From Spongiibacteraceae bacterium UBA5047 (lineage in GTDB: Bacteria; Pseudomonadota; Gammaproteobacteria; Pseudomonadales; Spongiibacteraceae): 64,000 nt of DNA. Shown here one piece after another: positions 63,582 to 64,000 of the stretch. The stretch's first letter is position 1; every line of letters starts with the position of its first letter. A model generated the notes under the pieces. That model ran no database searches and was not told the origin of the DNA. It saw only the letters and a program-made list of their open reading frames with translations. The stretch is taken from the NCBI GenBank assembly GCA_002415025.1, contig DIBR01000065.1, positions 26,384 to 90,383 on the forward strand, in the 5' to 3' direction. The position numbers and the translations under genes are program-made.

Positions 63582-63867
63582 GGATCGTCCTCAGGGGTCA
63601 GGTAAAAGTGTTTGTACTTATTTTTTACGTACATGCTTACTTGTATTGTTAACGGTATTACTGCTTGTATTGGGCTTTGCCCGCATTATGGATAATGCCA
63701 GATTCTAGCAGCAGGGGCGTCTATTCTCACGCGTTCACAGTTTTGCGTCTGAAAAGGGTTTGGGAGCCGTAACGACTAAGCAAGGGTGGCGCAACCCTGC
63801 TAAAATTGGCGCAGCTACGCCACGCAGTATTTGAAGAGTTGTACAGAAAGAGCCAAAAGTGAGAATT

Positions 63868-64000
63868 ATGACCAGAAAACTGTCTGTCTGCCTGATGTTG
63901 TGCTTGAGCTCCGTTGCTCAAGCGGGCTTGCTATCGCCCTTTAAAGACGAAGACGGCGAAACCAAGTGGCAGTACGTAGCCAACTTTTCAAGCGGCGTTT
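63868..64000 (+). CDS. 5' part of an exported protein, cut by the window edge
   Basis: ATG at 63868 with GTGAG upstream; 44 residues are visible. A signal peptide MTRKLSVCLMLCLSSVAQA is followed by GLLSPFKDEDGETKWQYVANFSSGV. The mature part starts after AQA. Too short to name a family. A GTG at 63859 in frame is a less likely start. Confidence 0.65.
   Translation, partial: MTRKLSVCLMLCLSSVAQAGLLSPFKDEDGETKWQYVANFSSGV

Noticed and set aside
1..64000. CRISPR arrays, tRNA or rRNA genes, prophage, insertion sequences, toxin-antitoxin or restriction systems
   Set aside because: No regular spacer-repeat array, RNA-gene signature, transposase, integrase or defence gene was recognised. The only repeats are REP-like palindromes.

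Overview
The window reads as chromosome of a free-living, probably marine, gammaproteobacterium. The glyoxylate-bypass enzymes are of the Pseudomonas type (532-residue isocitrate lyase, AceK, malate synthase G, E1/E2 pyruvate dehydrogenase with two lipoyl domains). Two TonB-dependent receptors, several lipoproteins and many hot-dog, VOC, LLM and SDR enzymes recall lipid- and steroid-degrading Cellvibrionales/Spongiibacteraceae-like bacteria. The genus cannot be fixed from sequence alone. I see no rRNA, tRNA, prophage, insertion sequence or CRISPR array. The non-coding DNA is punctuated by three families of REP-like palindromes.

Layout. (1) 1-9735: catabolic cluster on the + strand with a TauD-type dioxygenase, class II aldolase, SDR, GlcG/HbpS-like protein, HsaA-like flavin monooxygenase, meta-cleavage hydrolase, hydratase, acylating acetaldehyde dehydrogenase and 4-hydroxy-2-oxovalerate aldolase. 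This forms the lower meta-cleavage route to pyruvate and acetyl-CoA, but no extradiol dioxygenase or flavin reductase is in view. A MscS-like channel lies inside on the other strand. (2) 9887-18147: METTL25/GSTCD-like methyltransferase, an NTF2-like gene broken by an in-frame TGA, aconitase A, DEAD-box helicase, DUF411 lipoprotein and a hypothetical gene. (3) 18244-25673: membrane protein, DUF3604 lipoprotein, PaaI thioesterase, VOC protein, methyltransferase, alpha/beta hydrolase, DUF2789 and iron alcohol dehydrogenase. (4) 25705-33145: small outer-membrane barrel, TonB receptor, overlapping M23 peptidase and bactofilin, sterol-desaturase-family protein, MarC, thioesterase and a PPOX-like protein. 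(5) 33453-37742: DUF1800 lipoprotein, Tat-exported DUF1501 protein and an outer-membrane barrel, a candidate uncharacterised envelope module. (6) 37839-45200: NadA, BepA-like protease, TusA-like protein, AI-2E family transporter and M16 protease. (7) 45609-58981: aceE-aceF, aceK, LLM protein, RraA-like protein, aceA, glcB and a LysR regulator. (8) 59154-64000: EXPERA/TMEM97-like membrane protein, small membrane protein, SlyD, a second TonB receptor, DoxX and the start of an exported protein.

Functionally the window joins peripheral catabolism feeding acetyl-CoA (meta-cleavage cluster, thioesterases) with central use of acetyl-CoA (PDH, aconitase and a complete glyoxylate bypass with its AceK switch). 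Large parts of the rest are envelope functions. The best candidates for something undescribed are the DUF1800/DUF1501/barrel module, the TGA-interrupted NTF2-like gene, the terminator-like hairpin upstream of aceA, and the TMEM97-like bacterial protein. All of these are inferences from sequence reading only.
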